NCBI GenBank assembly: GCA_000320605.2 | Contig: KB445804.1 | Coordinates: 322,591-386,590, forward strand | Length of the DNA: 64,000 bases | Source of the DNA: Gelatoporia subvermispora B | Taxonomy: Eukaryota > Basidiomycota > Agaricomycetes > Polyporales > Gelatoporiaceae | Direction of reading: 5' to 3' | Part shown: positions 1 through 11,786 of the stretch, in pieces | Layout of the letters: every line of letters begins with the position of its first letter | Numbering within the stretch: position 1 is the stretch's first letter | Translations under genes and position numbers: made by a program | The notes under the pieces: generated by a model | The model's input: only the letters and a program-made list of their open reading frames with translations | What the model was told of the DNA's origin: nothing | The model's database searches: none

Positions 1-729
1 CAGCTGAACAGGAGGTTGTCGTTGAACTTGTCCTTCTTCGTCGTAGATCCACCGCCTCCGACGTACGGGATAGTTGTACCCTTGATTGATAGGACCACAG
101 TACTGTTATCTGGTGTCGCGAATACATGGCCGCGGAAGCCGTCACTATCATCTTCCCAGCCTATTGGGAAACTCTGAATGCGGGTGTAGTCAGAACAAGG
201 GGGGTGGACACGGGGCGAAGCAGATCGGGATGCCACTAAGGAATGTATGAGGATAGATAGGGCCAACAGGACTCACCACGTTCCAATTACCCTCCAAATC
301 ATACCATCCTGTTTCTCCAGGAGCATAGTAGGCATTACTTGTCATCTTTGCCAGCTCCAGGATCGTCTCTCTGCTTTCAGTATCAGGACCGACGATCTCA
401 TCTTCATCCCAGTCCAGACTCTCATTCTCCAAGAACTGCAGAGATCGTCGACGTGCCCGGTGGAACGCATTCATAGAAGCAGGTCGGTGAGATTTCACGA
501 AACGTGTGCGGACATCATGCACCGCCCGACCGGATGTATGAAGTGAGGCACCTGAAGGCTGGACATCATGAAAGAACACCTGGGAGCCGGTAGTCACCGC
601 GTGTACATGGCGTAACTCAAAGCTCAGTGTATCTGGGGGTGAAGAGCTCTGAGGAGACAGTGGAGATTGTAGATAAGGCGCAACACTCAGAGCCGAAGCT
701 ATTCGGTTGATGAGAGTCGAGAGCAACAT
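1..729 (-). CDS. ATG15: ATG15-like autophagic phospholipase/lipase, C-terminal part cut off by the window edge
   Basis: Seen: two exons on the minus strand, 729-277 and 173 to the window edge, joined at a GTGAGT donor and CAG acceptor in phase 0. The first exon is exactly 151 codons. The ATG at 729 opens a weakly hydrophobic N-terminus ([15 protein letters not shown]) that could be a signal anchor. The protein then reads [36 protein letters not shown] and, after the intron, [19 protein letters not shown] and [11 protein letters not shown], followed by a Gly-rich stretch and [11 protein letters not shown]. Known: this run is characteristic of Atg15, the vacuolar lipase that breaks down autophagic and Cvt bodies inside the fungal vacuole. 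The GxSxG nucleophile lies further downstream, outside the window. An in-frame extension upstream of 729 has no ATG. Identity is firm; the C-terminus cannot be judged. Confidence 0.9.
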
Positions 730-1102
730 CTGCAGGCCGACTTGCCATCCGCAGGTTGTGGCTGTTCCGTCGAAATACCGACTCACTCAGCTGTCGGATC
801 TGCCTAGTTCTCTAAGGAAAGAGGGATTCTCTTATAATAAGCAATGCAGAAAACTAGCTCAATGGTGCGGGATAGCGAGTTATGTACATGCATGATGAGC
901 CGAAAGAGGTGGTAATAATAGTACATGAATCATAGTGGTAGTCTACATTTCCTGGGGCAAGTCAGGTCTACTATCTAAAGCTCGGAGATTGAGAAGGTGC
1001 GATCATATGGAACAGTCCATGAAGCGAGAACCATTACCGACACTATGTGCCGTCTCAAAAGAGTGGTGCAAGAACGAAGGATTAGGAGGTTGATTGTTAT
1101 GT

Positions 1103-3936
1103 TCAAGAGAGCGATGCATGGGAGACTTCTACAGCAGGCGAGCTGAGCTGCAGGTGCTCCATCGCGAGATCAAGCGGGTCGGTGACCACGCCGGCAGAGT
1201 ATGCTTGGTTGTTGACAGATTGCTGGTCGCGACCCGATCCGAAGACGACTTCCGGGCTTGTGCAGGCGGCGACTGCACGACGCATGCCAGTCGAGAGGAA
1301 GGTAGAGCCGACTTGGTAGGCAGCTGGAGGAACGTGTTAAGCAGGCATGTCATGGAGAGTATTGCACCTTACCATTCATCCAACCGAAGCCCTCACGAGG
1401 GACCATCTTGAAGTCAATGCCCTGATTTCCGTATTCTGCATCGACCAGATGTGAGAGCTTGACCGCGTCGAACTAATTGTGCCGAAAATTAGTCACAGAT
1501 CCAACTACCAGTGGGGAATATAGCTGACCTTCTCCGGTACAACGCCGTTGAAGTCGACGAACGCGGTTGTCATCCTATTTCATTCAGGGTAAGATCCGGG
1601 TCAACGGCTCAAGGAATATACACGCACATGTACATGAATCGGTAAGCCAGTCGTTGCGCTTCTTCCAGGAAGCCGTAACGTTCAAGCCCTACCCATGTCA
1701 TGATCTGATGAGGAGGCCTGTATACGGCTGTTAGATACTGAGCTAAGTTCAGAGGATCATAATACGAACCAAGCATATCTGGGATACATTATGTCAGGAG
1801 TGGTCGCGGGTAGATGACCTATTGACTCACGGGTAATCCCATTGACGATTGGGCCGGTCCAAGGAGATCTTTCCTCGCGACTCTTCTGTACCGGACACCA
1901 AACCTCCAAGCACCTCGAACTTCTTGAGAGAATTCGAGCTGTACCATGTACGTCAGGATATCGTACGAATATAGAGGACATGAACGACGCACATCAGCTT
2001 CCAGCACTGCTCCTCGCTGGCACAACCAGCCCAGAGCGCCCAGAAGGCGGTGACACTCTCGTACAAGCTCTGCTTCTCTTGCACGGTGTCGTAGTCAAAG
2101 TACAAGCTCTTGCTCTCGTTCCAGCAGTACTTGTCAATGATCTGCTTGCGGAACTCTGCGCGTTCGAACCAGATCGCGCTGCTCTGAGGCTTCGCCTTTG
2201 AGCTCTCGCGGTGCGGGTTTGCGTACGCCTCGGGCGAGGGAGGGAAGGGCGCGAGGGGGAAGTCCTCTTCGAGCTCGAGTTCGTCGTCGAAGACCTCCCG
2301 GATGGCTGTACCGATGTCGACCTCGTACTTGTACAGCAGCGCCTGGAGGTCGATCGTGCCGAGGTTCGCGCATCGCTTCTCGAAGCGGTAGGTTGTGTCG
2401 TGCCCTGACTCACGTACCGCGCGGTCGTGCAGGAAGTACTCGTCCAGCTCGGGCTCCTTGATGGCGCCGTCAGTGTATCGCTCGCTGAACTCGAGGACGG
2501 ACAGCCCGTGCTTGTGCGCGTATGGCTCGAGGATATGTGTGAAGTGTGTCGCCTCTGTCTCAGGGGGAATACCGAGACCATCCGGACGGTATCGCGAAAG
2601 ACCAGTCTTCGGATCTATGCGCGGCTCCGCGACCCAGATCGTGTGGTATTCCTTGATCGCGGCTTGGATAGCACGCTTGAGCCATGCTCTGTTTGCCTCC
2701 ATATCTGTGCGATCGAGCTGGTTGTATATTTGCAGAGCCATATCGGTCAGGAAAGGCGGTTGTGTACGACAAAGGTAGTAGCTCCGGCTGCCGTTCAAGA
2801 TCTTGCCATAGTGCTTGATCTCGAAGATGAAGTGGTCGACCATGCCCTTCGCCATATTGGTGTAGCCGTCGACAAGTAGACCGAGCGAGATGAAATATGA
2901 ATCCCAGTTGTATAACTATACCAAGGTGAGTAATAATACATGCTACAGCGTATGTGTCCGAAACCTACCTCGTTGAAACGGGCACCCGGGACGATGAATG
3001 GAACACCCTTGAGGGTTCTGCCACCCTTTCCATCATCAACCTCATTCATGGCAAGGGCCAAAATACCCGGCTTCGAATTCAGGCTCTTCACGAAATGCGG
3101 GTCATCAGGCTTCGGCGGAAGAACTTGCACATCAAGATTCAGATGTGGCTTCTCCGTAGCGACCTTTCTGTAGTACTCTGCCATCGCGGGCTCGCCATGC
3201 GGCACATAGATACGGGGATTCACGCGACCAGTGCGGTTCTTTGGGTCCGCACAAATAATCTCAAGACCCTCGCCGTCAATGCGACGTGTCAATCCCTGCC
3301 AGAACGAGTTCTTGATCATGCGCGATAACCTATCGACAGGGTTCTCTGTGAGGCGAGCCTCGTCAAGAACAATACGCTTCCTGCCATGGTCTCGTGCGAG
3401 AGCAAGCTCTTGCAACAAGTTCGACAACATATATGTGCCCTGCAGCGCGATGACATCATATCAGCCACCATATCATTGAGTCGAGTTGTGACAGACATAC
3501 ACGGATGTCAAAGGTCTTGAAACCGTTGCTGGTCGCTGTACCCAGTGGCATGAGCTTCGGACCAGCGTCGGTGACACTGATTTGGAAGTCGCCATCGGTA
3601 TCCTCCTGCTCAAGCACAACACGGATGGTCTCCTCAACGTCGATAAGGAACCTTCGAGGAGCGGTGAGGCTCTGTTCATCGTGGGACATCCGTCTCCGTC
3701 TCGCGTGCCATTCATCTTGGAAGACAGGTGCACGTCGTGGGTTATAGCCATGCGCGAAGGACTGTGGGACAATGAGCGGACGTGTGAAGCGGTACAGGTG
3801 ATTGACTCACCGCACTGTACGTCCTTCCGCGACTGAATTGCTCCTGCCCGCCGTAGTACACTGACGCGTCGGTATTCACTGGCTTCTGCTCATCAATGAA
3901 GTTGACCCCAGCGGGATGGGTCAGGACGGGAGCCAT
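1103..3936 (-). CDS. NTH1: neutral trehalase (GH37, calcium-dependent type)
   Basis: Hydrolyses cytosolic trehalose to two glucoses. Seen: the ATG at 3936 starts [17 protein letters not shown]. The first exon ends at 3811, and exon 2 resumes [19 protein letters not shown] basic RRRRMS site fits the PKA-type phosphorylation known to activate neutral trehalases. [16 protein letters not shown] matches their calcium-binding loop. The catalytic part has trehalase signature 1 as [15 protein letters not shown] and signature 2 as QWDYPYAWPPHQ; the second can only be assembled through a 9-nt microexon at 1770-1778. Later exons give [16 protein letters not shown] and [17 protein letters not shown]. The ending SHASLS stops at 1103. 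The gene is in tandem with ATG15, about 370 bp away. The whole catalytic domain reads without a break, so it should be functional. The remaining doubt concerns a few splice sites only. Confidence 0.95.
1770..1778 (-). other. 9-nt microexon in trehalase signature 2
   Basis: On the minus strand the bases read cag|ATATGCTTG|gttcgt. Including it converts ...QWDYP + PPHQIM... into ...QWDYPYAWPPHQIM..., which restores the family pattern QWDYPxGWxPxQ with its aromatic and tryptophan residues. Skipping it keeps the frame (9 nt) but loses Y-A-W. Inference from family conservation; no transcript was seen. Confidence 0.8.
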
Positions 3937-4109
3937 CGTGATGCTGAGTGACGAGGCGGTGGGTGGTCGTAGAAGGAAGAGAGAGAGAAACGAGTGTTCG
4001 GAAGCGCTGCAATCAAACTAAAGGCGAAATTGAGAGGTCTCTCAACGTGTTCGTCAATGATATAATATGGATCGCAGACGTGTGCGACAGCGACGAACAA
4101 GTTGGGTAG

Positions 4110-4114
4110 AGGGG
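4110..4114 (+). promoter_or_regulatory. possible stress-response element upstream of trehalase
   Basis: AGGGG (CCCCT in the direction of the gene) lies about 175 bp upstream of the trehalase ATG. Five bases occur by chance often. It is listed because trehalase promoters in yeasts use STRE sites of this sequence. Weak support. Confidence 0.2.
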
Positions 4115-4151
4115 TTGACGCGGTGGAGTTATCGGTTAAGAATAATTGCAA

Positions 4152-5292
4152 TAATGTAGGTAATAGCGGAAGGACGTTGAACCGACTTGACTTTTATAGT
4201 TGCTCTTGAACTTGCGCACTCTTTGTGGCCTCACTCTAGCGGCCACCTAGGTATTTTCATCAGTCGATGCGAGCGACCCGACTTTATGTTCACCGTCCTG
4301 GCGCCTCTGCCCTTTAGGTCCGCATTGACAGGTGACCCCTGCTCAGATCTGAAACCGACGATGCACTCAGCTAATTCGCACAGTCGGGAGGGCCGCCCAT
4401 CCAACCCTGGCAGTTCTCGCAGGCATCCAGGGCACTCACCATGCAGACTGTCAGGATAGTCTTTCCGGATCTCACTGGGCTGATCTGCGAATACCCCAGA
4501 TTGTCCCAAGAGCTACCCCGCAGGCATGACTCTACGACGCCGGACGCGACGCGAGCACGCTGCTCGGGTCGCTCAAAATGCTGGGGTGGGCTACGAAAGT
4601 GAGCCGACTTTCCGCTCCCCGACGACGACGGCGGGCACTATCCAAAGGAGTGTTGCTGACAGTATTCGCACCGCCGCTGTTCCGTTCCGATGTCCCGCGG
4701 CCGACGTCGACCTCTCTGTCTCGAAACCAAACACACGCGCTTCCGGACTAGCACTTGCCCGGGACCGCAACGGAGACAGTCCTCACCCGTGACGGACTGT
4801 CTATTCCCAGTGTTCCGCCTTTGCTGGGCAAATGGAGGACGGCCAGCGGAACATGTCTCTTGGGCCTGTGCCTACCCCTGCCGTTGTAGCTGTTGCATGG
4901 ATGCATGTTACTGGCCACGTAGGCATCTGTTTGCCGTCTGACATTACACTCGGCCGTCTCCTCCCCGGACACATCGCATCCAGCGGCTCCCGTCATCCTC
5001 GGCCGTGTTCCAATGCGGCAAGAGCGCAGTTCGCTCGGCCTACCGCGTCCCGCATGTAGTTGTGTACCTGGTTAATGTATCTCACACCATCCTGCACCTC
5101 TGGCATGTCGTAGATAGATGAATTTCATACTATGAGTGAACATGCGAATATCCTTCAGGACATATTTACCTCGTGATCTCATAACGGAAAGAGACGTGCC
5201 CTACGTGCAGGCGCCCATGTCGGGTCAGACTGCGTCCGTCCTCGAGGGTGTTGCTGTCTCCCCAGCGTTGTCTGGTCTTGCAGACGACGGCC
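4152..5292. other. divergent intergenic region between trehalase and the ABC transporter, no gene seen
   Basis: About 1.1 kb between the 5' ends of two divergent genes. The short open frames here (60-90 codons) have no recognisable motif and no consistent splicing. The stretch at 4500-5060 is GC-rich. It presumably holds both promoters; no clear TATA box was found. Confidence 0.5.
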
Positions 5293-8200
5293 ATGACTTT
5301 CAGCTTCCCGGGTGCCCTCCTGGATCATGGCTTTGCGCAGACCCAACTGTCTGTCGCGGTCTCGACGCCAATAACGGCGGCTCATGAAAGTTCAACTTCA
5401 AGTGCACGACCAGAGACGAACATCATGCTACTTTGCATCATCCTGCCCGCTGGATCGGTCGCATTGATACTGCTTTATGACCTTCTATCGTCTCTGTACT
5501 ACCCAAAAGTCCTTCGGAGAATTGCTCGCTCTCTATCGTCGCCCTTTCGAGACTTTCTTGCTCTCGAGGATCTAGAAGAAACAGCTGAACCACTTGGACC
5601 TAGCGCGATATGGAAGGGCAGGTCCATGGTGGTGCTATCCGTTTGCGAGTGTGTCGCGTGGGCTGCGGTTCTCGCGTATTCGGAGGCCGTACACGAAGGG
5701 GTGCTCGAAGCCCGGGCCATCGTAGTGTGCATCGCATGGGTAGGAGTGATATTCAACTCTTATATGAAGTTCGTCTCAACAGGAGCATCGTATAGTTGTA
5801 CGTATCTTTGAGGCTCGCAATCAAATCTCCCGTTACCCCTCCCTACCTCGTCATCCTGTTCTGCATCGCAAACTCGTCAATCGCCTGCATTGATCTCTTC
5901 ACCGGGTTTTTGAAAGGCGAAGATAACCCAGGCTATACCACTGTGAGACTCCTCGATCTGTGCGTTACCCTTCTTCTGGCCTGGGTAGCTGGGTCGTTAC
6001 CATTGCAAGCCGTCTTACCCGCGAAAAATGCCGCGACGGAGAAAGACGTGAGTTGTTGTCGTATCTTTGAAGTACTATTCCAACGGCATCATGAAGACTC
6101 CCTCAAATGCCCTATGCATGCCAGAGGACTCCGTGAACCTCTGGACCTGGTCGACATTCTCCTTCGTAGAGCCCATCTTCCCAGTGGCAATGTCGAAGAC
6201 GTTGAACGAGGAGGACGTTTGGTCACTCTCCCCGTACTTCAAGCACAAAAATCTCTTTCAAAAGTATCTCAAGTATTGCGCTAAGTATGTGAAAAGCGGT
6301 CGTTGTGTCAGTCGGTACTGACGATTCGAAGACACCCCACGCATTCACTCCTGAGGTTCCTTCTCGCATCCAATTCTCTAGACTTGATCATAGACATGGC
6401 CATCGAGCTCTGGAGTGCAGTAGTCGGTATGTTAGAACATGCTGAGATTTGATAGCATAGCTTGAGTATATATGACAGGGTTTATCCCCGCATATTCGTT
6501 GCAGCGCATTCTCTCAGCGCTTGCAGATCCATCCCCGGAGTCTCGAAGGACTGCGTATACTTTTGCTCTCGTGACGTTCCTCGCGCACCTCTCTTTCGCG
6601 CAGTTCGACCTGTACAAGTGCTGGCACACGCGACGGTGTTACGAGAGGACACGAGGACAGCTTTTCTGCGCTTTGCACTATAAGTACGTGTCTCGATGCG
6701 ATGAGATATACCAGGACCTCATCGAGTTATGTAGGGCGTTGAAGAGGCGTGATATCACTGGTAAAGCAAGCGAGAACGAAAACGGAGACCAGAGGGCAGA
6801 CCTTGGCAAAATTGTCAACTTGATGCAGTCAGTTGGACACTCCCATTCCACGTCGCAGATGCTCACGGCACTTCAGAGGAGATGCTTATGCGGTCGCGCA
6901 GCGATTTTGGGAATTCTCTGGTGTCTTTGGTGCTCCTGTGCGCCTTACAATTGCCATGGTTTTTTTATATCAGTCAGTATGGGTTATGTTCTGCATGGCA
7001 CACTGCTCATTCAGTGTTACAGAGTCCTGGGCTGGAGTTCTTTCGCAGCGGTTATCGTGGTGCTTGTAGCTTATGTGCTCAACTACCCTCTCGTGAAGTA
7101 TAACATCTATGTAAGTATATATTCTCCGACTTCGACTGTCCACTTTATCTGACTCTTCCAACTCACATAGGTTGCCCGTCAATCGTGGAGGGCAAAGGAT
7201 AAGCGTATGAATCTAGTGAATGAGTTTTTCCAGAACATACGCTTCCTGAAATTTTATGGATGGGGTAAGAACTTGATTCTGGCAGGTGTATGCGATGTGA
7301 TAACATGTCTGGCTCCCAGAGACGGGATGGGCAAACCGCGTGCAGAATGCTCGTGAAAGTGAACTCAACTGGCGCATCAAGGAAAATTTTGTTAACGCCG
7401 CCATATCCTTCATATGGACCTGGATGCCCTCCGCTACCGCACTCTCCGCATTCTTTTGCTATACCCTGATTGCTGGAGAAAGACTCACGGTGGCGAAAGC
7501 CTTTACATCTATTGCGTTATTCTCTCAGCTTCAGGAACCGATGACAGCCCTTCCGAATCAAGTGTTTGCACTTCTATACGGTATGTACACATCATCAAGT
7601 CACTGGATGTCTCTCAATATTGTGAAGCCTACGTCAGTATGCAGCGAATCGAAACCTTCTTGGCCGAAGAAGAAGTGCCAGACTGGGCATCAACCCTCAA
7701 AATGTCGTCTGAAGTCAAGGCTGAGAGGAACGAAGATATTGGGTTCGAAGACGCATATTTCGAATGGGACGTATCTCCCTCTGACGAGCCCGTGCGGTTC
7801 ACGCTTGGGCCGCTTGATGTCAAGTTCCCTGCACGAAAATTGACACTGGTGAGTGGGCCGACGGGCTCGGGTAAAAGCGCCTTGCTTTCAGCATTACTTG
7901 GAGGTGAGTCAAATGACGAGGAGGGTCCGACTTCGCCAACATATACTCATGAGTTTCACAGAAATGCACTGTTTGTCCGGTAACGTTCTGCTGAAAAAGT
8001 CCGGACATCAAGTCGCCTATTGTGCTCAAAATCCTTGTATGCACCATACTTCACGACCCTGAACTTTGCTAATACTCTACCAGGGTTGGAGCACGCAACA
8101 GTCCGTGACAATATCATCTTCGGTGCTATGTACGGATACGACAGCACCCGTTACCAAGCTGTACTAGAGGCATGTGCGCTCTTAAAGGATTTGGAGATCT

Positions 8201-11185
8201 TCCCTGCGGGTGACATGACTGGTGTGTACCATGGCAACTACACCCCGTAGCCTCCACTGACCCATTGGGTAGAGATTGGGGAAAAGGGAATCACGCTATC
8301 AGGCGGCCAGCGTGCCCGGATCGCTCTCGCACGTGCTCTGTATTCACAGGCCACGGTGCGTAGACCTTCTCGTAAATCGAGCCCATTCTGACTTGAAATA
8401 TTATCAGTGCATCATTCTTGACGATCCGTAAGTATCCAACTGCTTACTTTACATTGCTGGTACGATGATTCCGTAGGCTTGCAGCTGTTGACATGCATAC
8501 TGCTCAGCATCTCGTTAAGAACGCTCTTTCGGGAGAGCTCGCCCGTGACCGAACCATTATACTCGTGACTCACCACATCTCTTTGTGCCTACCATTGGCT
8601 TCTTATCTGGTCGAACTGGCCAGCGGCCATCTCATTAGACATGGCTCCGTGGAAGAACTCCGAAGACAGGGTCAGCTAGATCAGATTGTCGAAGCTGAGG
8701 ATATTGCCGAGGCCGAAGATGGTAGTTCGCTGTCCTCCGAGACTCGGGTAGAATGTGATGCAGATGGGCCCTCTCCGCCAGAGGAAGAGCGCAAGCCAGA
8801 CCCTGCAAATGGCAAACTGATCGACGCTGAAACCCGGGCTGAAGGCAGAGTTTCTATGCATACATACTGGACGTACATTAAGGCCGCTGGTCTTATCTCC
8901 TGGTTCATCACACTCCTCTTGCTGCTACTAATTCGTGCTATCAATATCAGCAATCAGGTAAAATATTTAGCACAGTTTTCATGTATGCACATGTTCACCC
9001 TGGAGTCACCTCACTAGTTCTTCCTCGCAAAATGGGGCGAAGCCTACGAGCAAGCGAGACTCTGGGCAATTTATGCTCTTCGGCAAGTCCTTGTCAAGTG
9101 GCCTTGGGAAGATCTTCCCCCGCCCGATGTTAACGTCCGACCGTGGCTCCTAGTGTATCTCTACATCTCTGCCACAGGTGCCTTCACAGTTCTGTCGTAT
9201 ATCGGGCTTGGCTATTACTCCAGCCTCCAAGCGTCGCGCTCCCTATTCAAATCGATGCTCAGCCGTCTCACAGGCGCGCCATCGCGCTTCTTCGACGTTA
9301 CCCCCGTAGGCCGTATTCTCAACAGGTTTACTTCCGACATCAACACTGTCGATGGTGCCCTACTGAACTCCGGTCGAGCTGCACTGTCCGGCACGCTGAA
9401 CTTCATAGCGTCGTTCCTCGTCATAATCTGGGTGGTACCTTCCTTCGCTCCATTCGCCGTATTCATTGCGTGGCTGTATATCCGACTAGCGCCTCCATAC
9501 GTTCAAGCCTCCCGAGACCTACGTCGGCTAGAGTCCATCTCACTATCGCCTGCCTTTTCCGGCTTTGATGAACTCCTCAGAGGGCTCGTTCATGTGCGCG
9601 CCTTCGGAATGGAAGAGAGATACCAGAACAGGTTCTACCAGAGGGTCGACCTATTCCAGACGTTCGATCACGTCTATGTGAGTGTTCTTCCATCTCCATG
9701 GGTATAGTCGTTGCTCAAACATGAATGGCGCTTAGTGGCTTGTGGCAGGATGGCTGCGATGGCGTTACGATTGTATGTCATTCCATGCGGCTTTACAGCG
9801 GGTTCCATATAACCCGTTTCCACAGGCCTCGGGTCCGTAGTTGTGTTCTGCACCACGAACTTTGCCCTTTGGACTGGGGTTTCTTCCGGTTACGCAGCAC
9901 TAGTAATTGTGCAAGCGGGTATATTCGCGGAAGCCTCTCGACAACTTGTGAGGTAAAGTGATCCACCTTCTTCTCCGCATTAGTCCATTGAGCAATAGAC
10001 AGGGTTCTCGCTCAAGTTGAACTTGACTTCAACTCCGTGGAGCGTATCGTCGAATATCTGGACGTGCCCCAAGAGGCTCCAGCAATCGTCGAAGGTAGTA
10101 GACCCCCGGCAGGGTGGCCATCCGGCAACGGAGGAGTTGCAGTGGATAACTTGGTTGTGCGATATGCACCGGGTCTTCCAGCAGTGCTTCGCAACCTTTC
10201 GTTCACCGTCAAGCACGGGGAGAAGCTCGGAGTGGTGAGCACGCTCGATCTAGCTGTATTAGTATGTACTAATATGGGTCTAGGTCGGAAGAACAGGCTC
10301 AGGTGTGACCGGGTTTCCACGTTAAGACAATTTTGTTGTAACACTGTCGTGCAGGCAAATCCACTTTAGCGCTCTCGTTCCTGAGGATTGTGGAGGCCTC
10401 CGAAGGAAAGATTATGTATGTTTCTACTTCTATGCAACCCCGATGTTTCTAACATAACGTAGTATCGATAACATTGACATCTCTCAAATTGGCTTAGATG
10501 ACCTACGGAATCAAATCGTGATTGAATCACTTTGAATCATCTCTTACCAGCTGACATTTTGTATGACGTAGACAATAATCAGTCAAGACGTCTCGCTCTT
10601 CACAGGGACTATCAGAAGCAACCTCGATCCGTTTGACGTGCATTCAGACGAGGAATGCATGGATGTCTTAGAGCGATGCCACCTGGCTCCCGTCCTACGT
10701 CGCGATGATGACATGTCGACTAACTCAAGGATCACACTCGACACGCCTATCGGTCAAACGGGGTCTTTAAGTGCAGGCGAACGCCAGCTACTTGCATTGG
10801 CACGGGCCGTCCTTCGTCGAAGTAGTGTCGTGATTATGGATGAAGCGACGTCTCAAATAGACTCAGAGCTCGACGAGAAGGTGAGTAAAGGGTTGGGACA
10901 TCTCTTCGGTTTCGCTTTAACGAGACAACCTCTTATCAGATTCAACGCACCATTCGGGAAGAATTCGCTTCTTCAATCGTTATCACGATCGCCCACCGTC
11001 TGAGAACAGTGCTTGACTACGACAGAATCCTGGTGCTGGGGAACGGAGAGATCCTCGAGCTCGACACACCAGCCGCGCTCATGTCGAAACCAGGAGGTGT
11101 TTTCAGGGAGATGTGCCGCGCTAGTGCTGATTGGTCCGCACTAGTGGCCATAGTCGAACGGCGCTTGGGAATCAAGTTGTCGTAA
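5293..11185 (+). CDS. ABC transporter, ABCC/MRP-like full transporter (two membrane domains, two ATPase domains)
   Basis: Seen: many exons with introns of about 50 bp. The ATG at 5293 is in frame with a hydrophobic segment ([20 protein letters not shown]); a second candidate start is 5425. Several more hydrophobic stretches follow before the first ATPase domain, which has Walker [12 protein letters not shown] (near 7860), signature [15 protein letters not shown] (near 8296) and Walker B CIILDDP (near 8410). An acidic linker (near 8680-8850) leads to the second membrane domain, with [19 protein letters not shown] (near 9285), a typical ABCC loop. The second ATPase domain has Walker A GRTGSGKSTLAL, split by an intron (10284-10365), signature [15 protein letters not shown], Walker [15 protein letters not shown] and H-loop [10 protein letters not shown]. 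It ends ERRLGIKLS at 11185. Known: ABCC pumps export conjugates and drugs or load the vacuole. The substrate cannot be told. The second signature is LSAGE rather than LSGGQ, a change often seen in ABCC second domains. Confidence 0.92.
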
Positions 11186-11786
11186 AACAGACCGGTCAGC
11201 GAATGCTGGCGGTCGAGATTACTCTGCTTGTCTATCTCCCTGAGTCTTAGTACTACGTACACATACGTTATGGTGTCAACCCTTGACATGCACTAGGCGC
11301 TCAGTCTGAGTGTTCTGGCTTATAAAAAGCAAGGACGTTTCGAAACTTTCTGCGTCGTTCGGATCCACCAGTGTACGGCTTGCGGGTCTGCATCAATTGG
11401 CCGATTTGTTATCTCCGCAAGACTCGCAGATAGCATGCAGGTCATGGAGCAGTATTGCCCGTCAACGTGCACATTACTGGCTACATGGCGAGTATCTATC
11501 TATAGGGAGTGTGGGAGGGTCGGTGGGAAGGCACCCCACTCGCGTGACCAACGCTTGCTCTCGATCGCGTACCTATGTATTTTGGAGTCAACAGGACTCT
11601 CCAGTGTGAGCGAAGCTTTTGGCCAACCTTCCGTACTTCGATCTTATCACGCGACTGTATCGGCTAAATGGACTGGCATCGCGCTCCGGTTGCCGGGCTG
11701 AGGGCGATCTTCGTCACGGAATATCACATAACTTGGTGCAAGCGGATACACAAGCCACGCTTGACTCTTTCGCACTGATCACCGCA
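11186..11786 (+). other. intergenic, upstream of the first dehydrogenase; one TATA-like site
   Basis: No protein-coding signal was seen. A clear TATAAAA lies at 11321-11327, about 465 bp before the dehydrogenase ATG. This is far for a core promoter, so it may serve a long leader or be chance. Confidence 0.4.

Noticed and set aside
11310..11701. Open frames downstream of the TATAAAA at 11321
   Set aside because: Two overlapping frames without motifs; the TATA-like site alone does not establish a gene.
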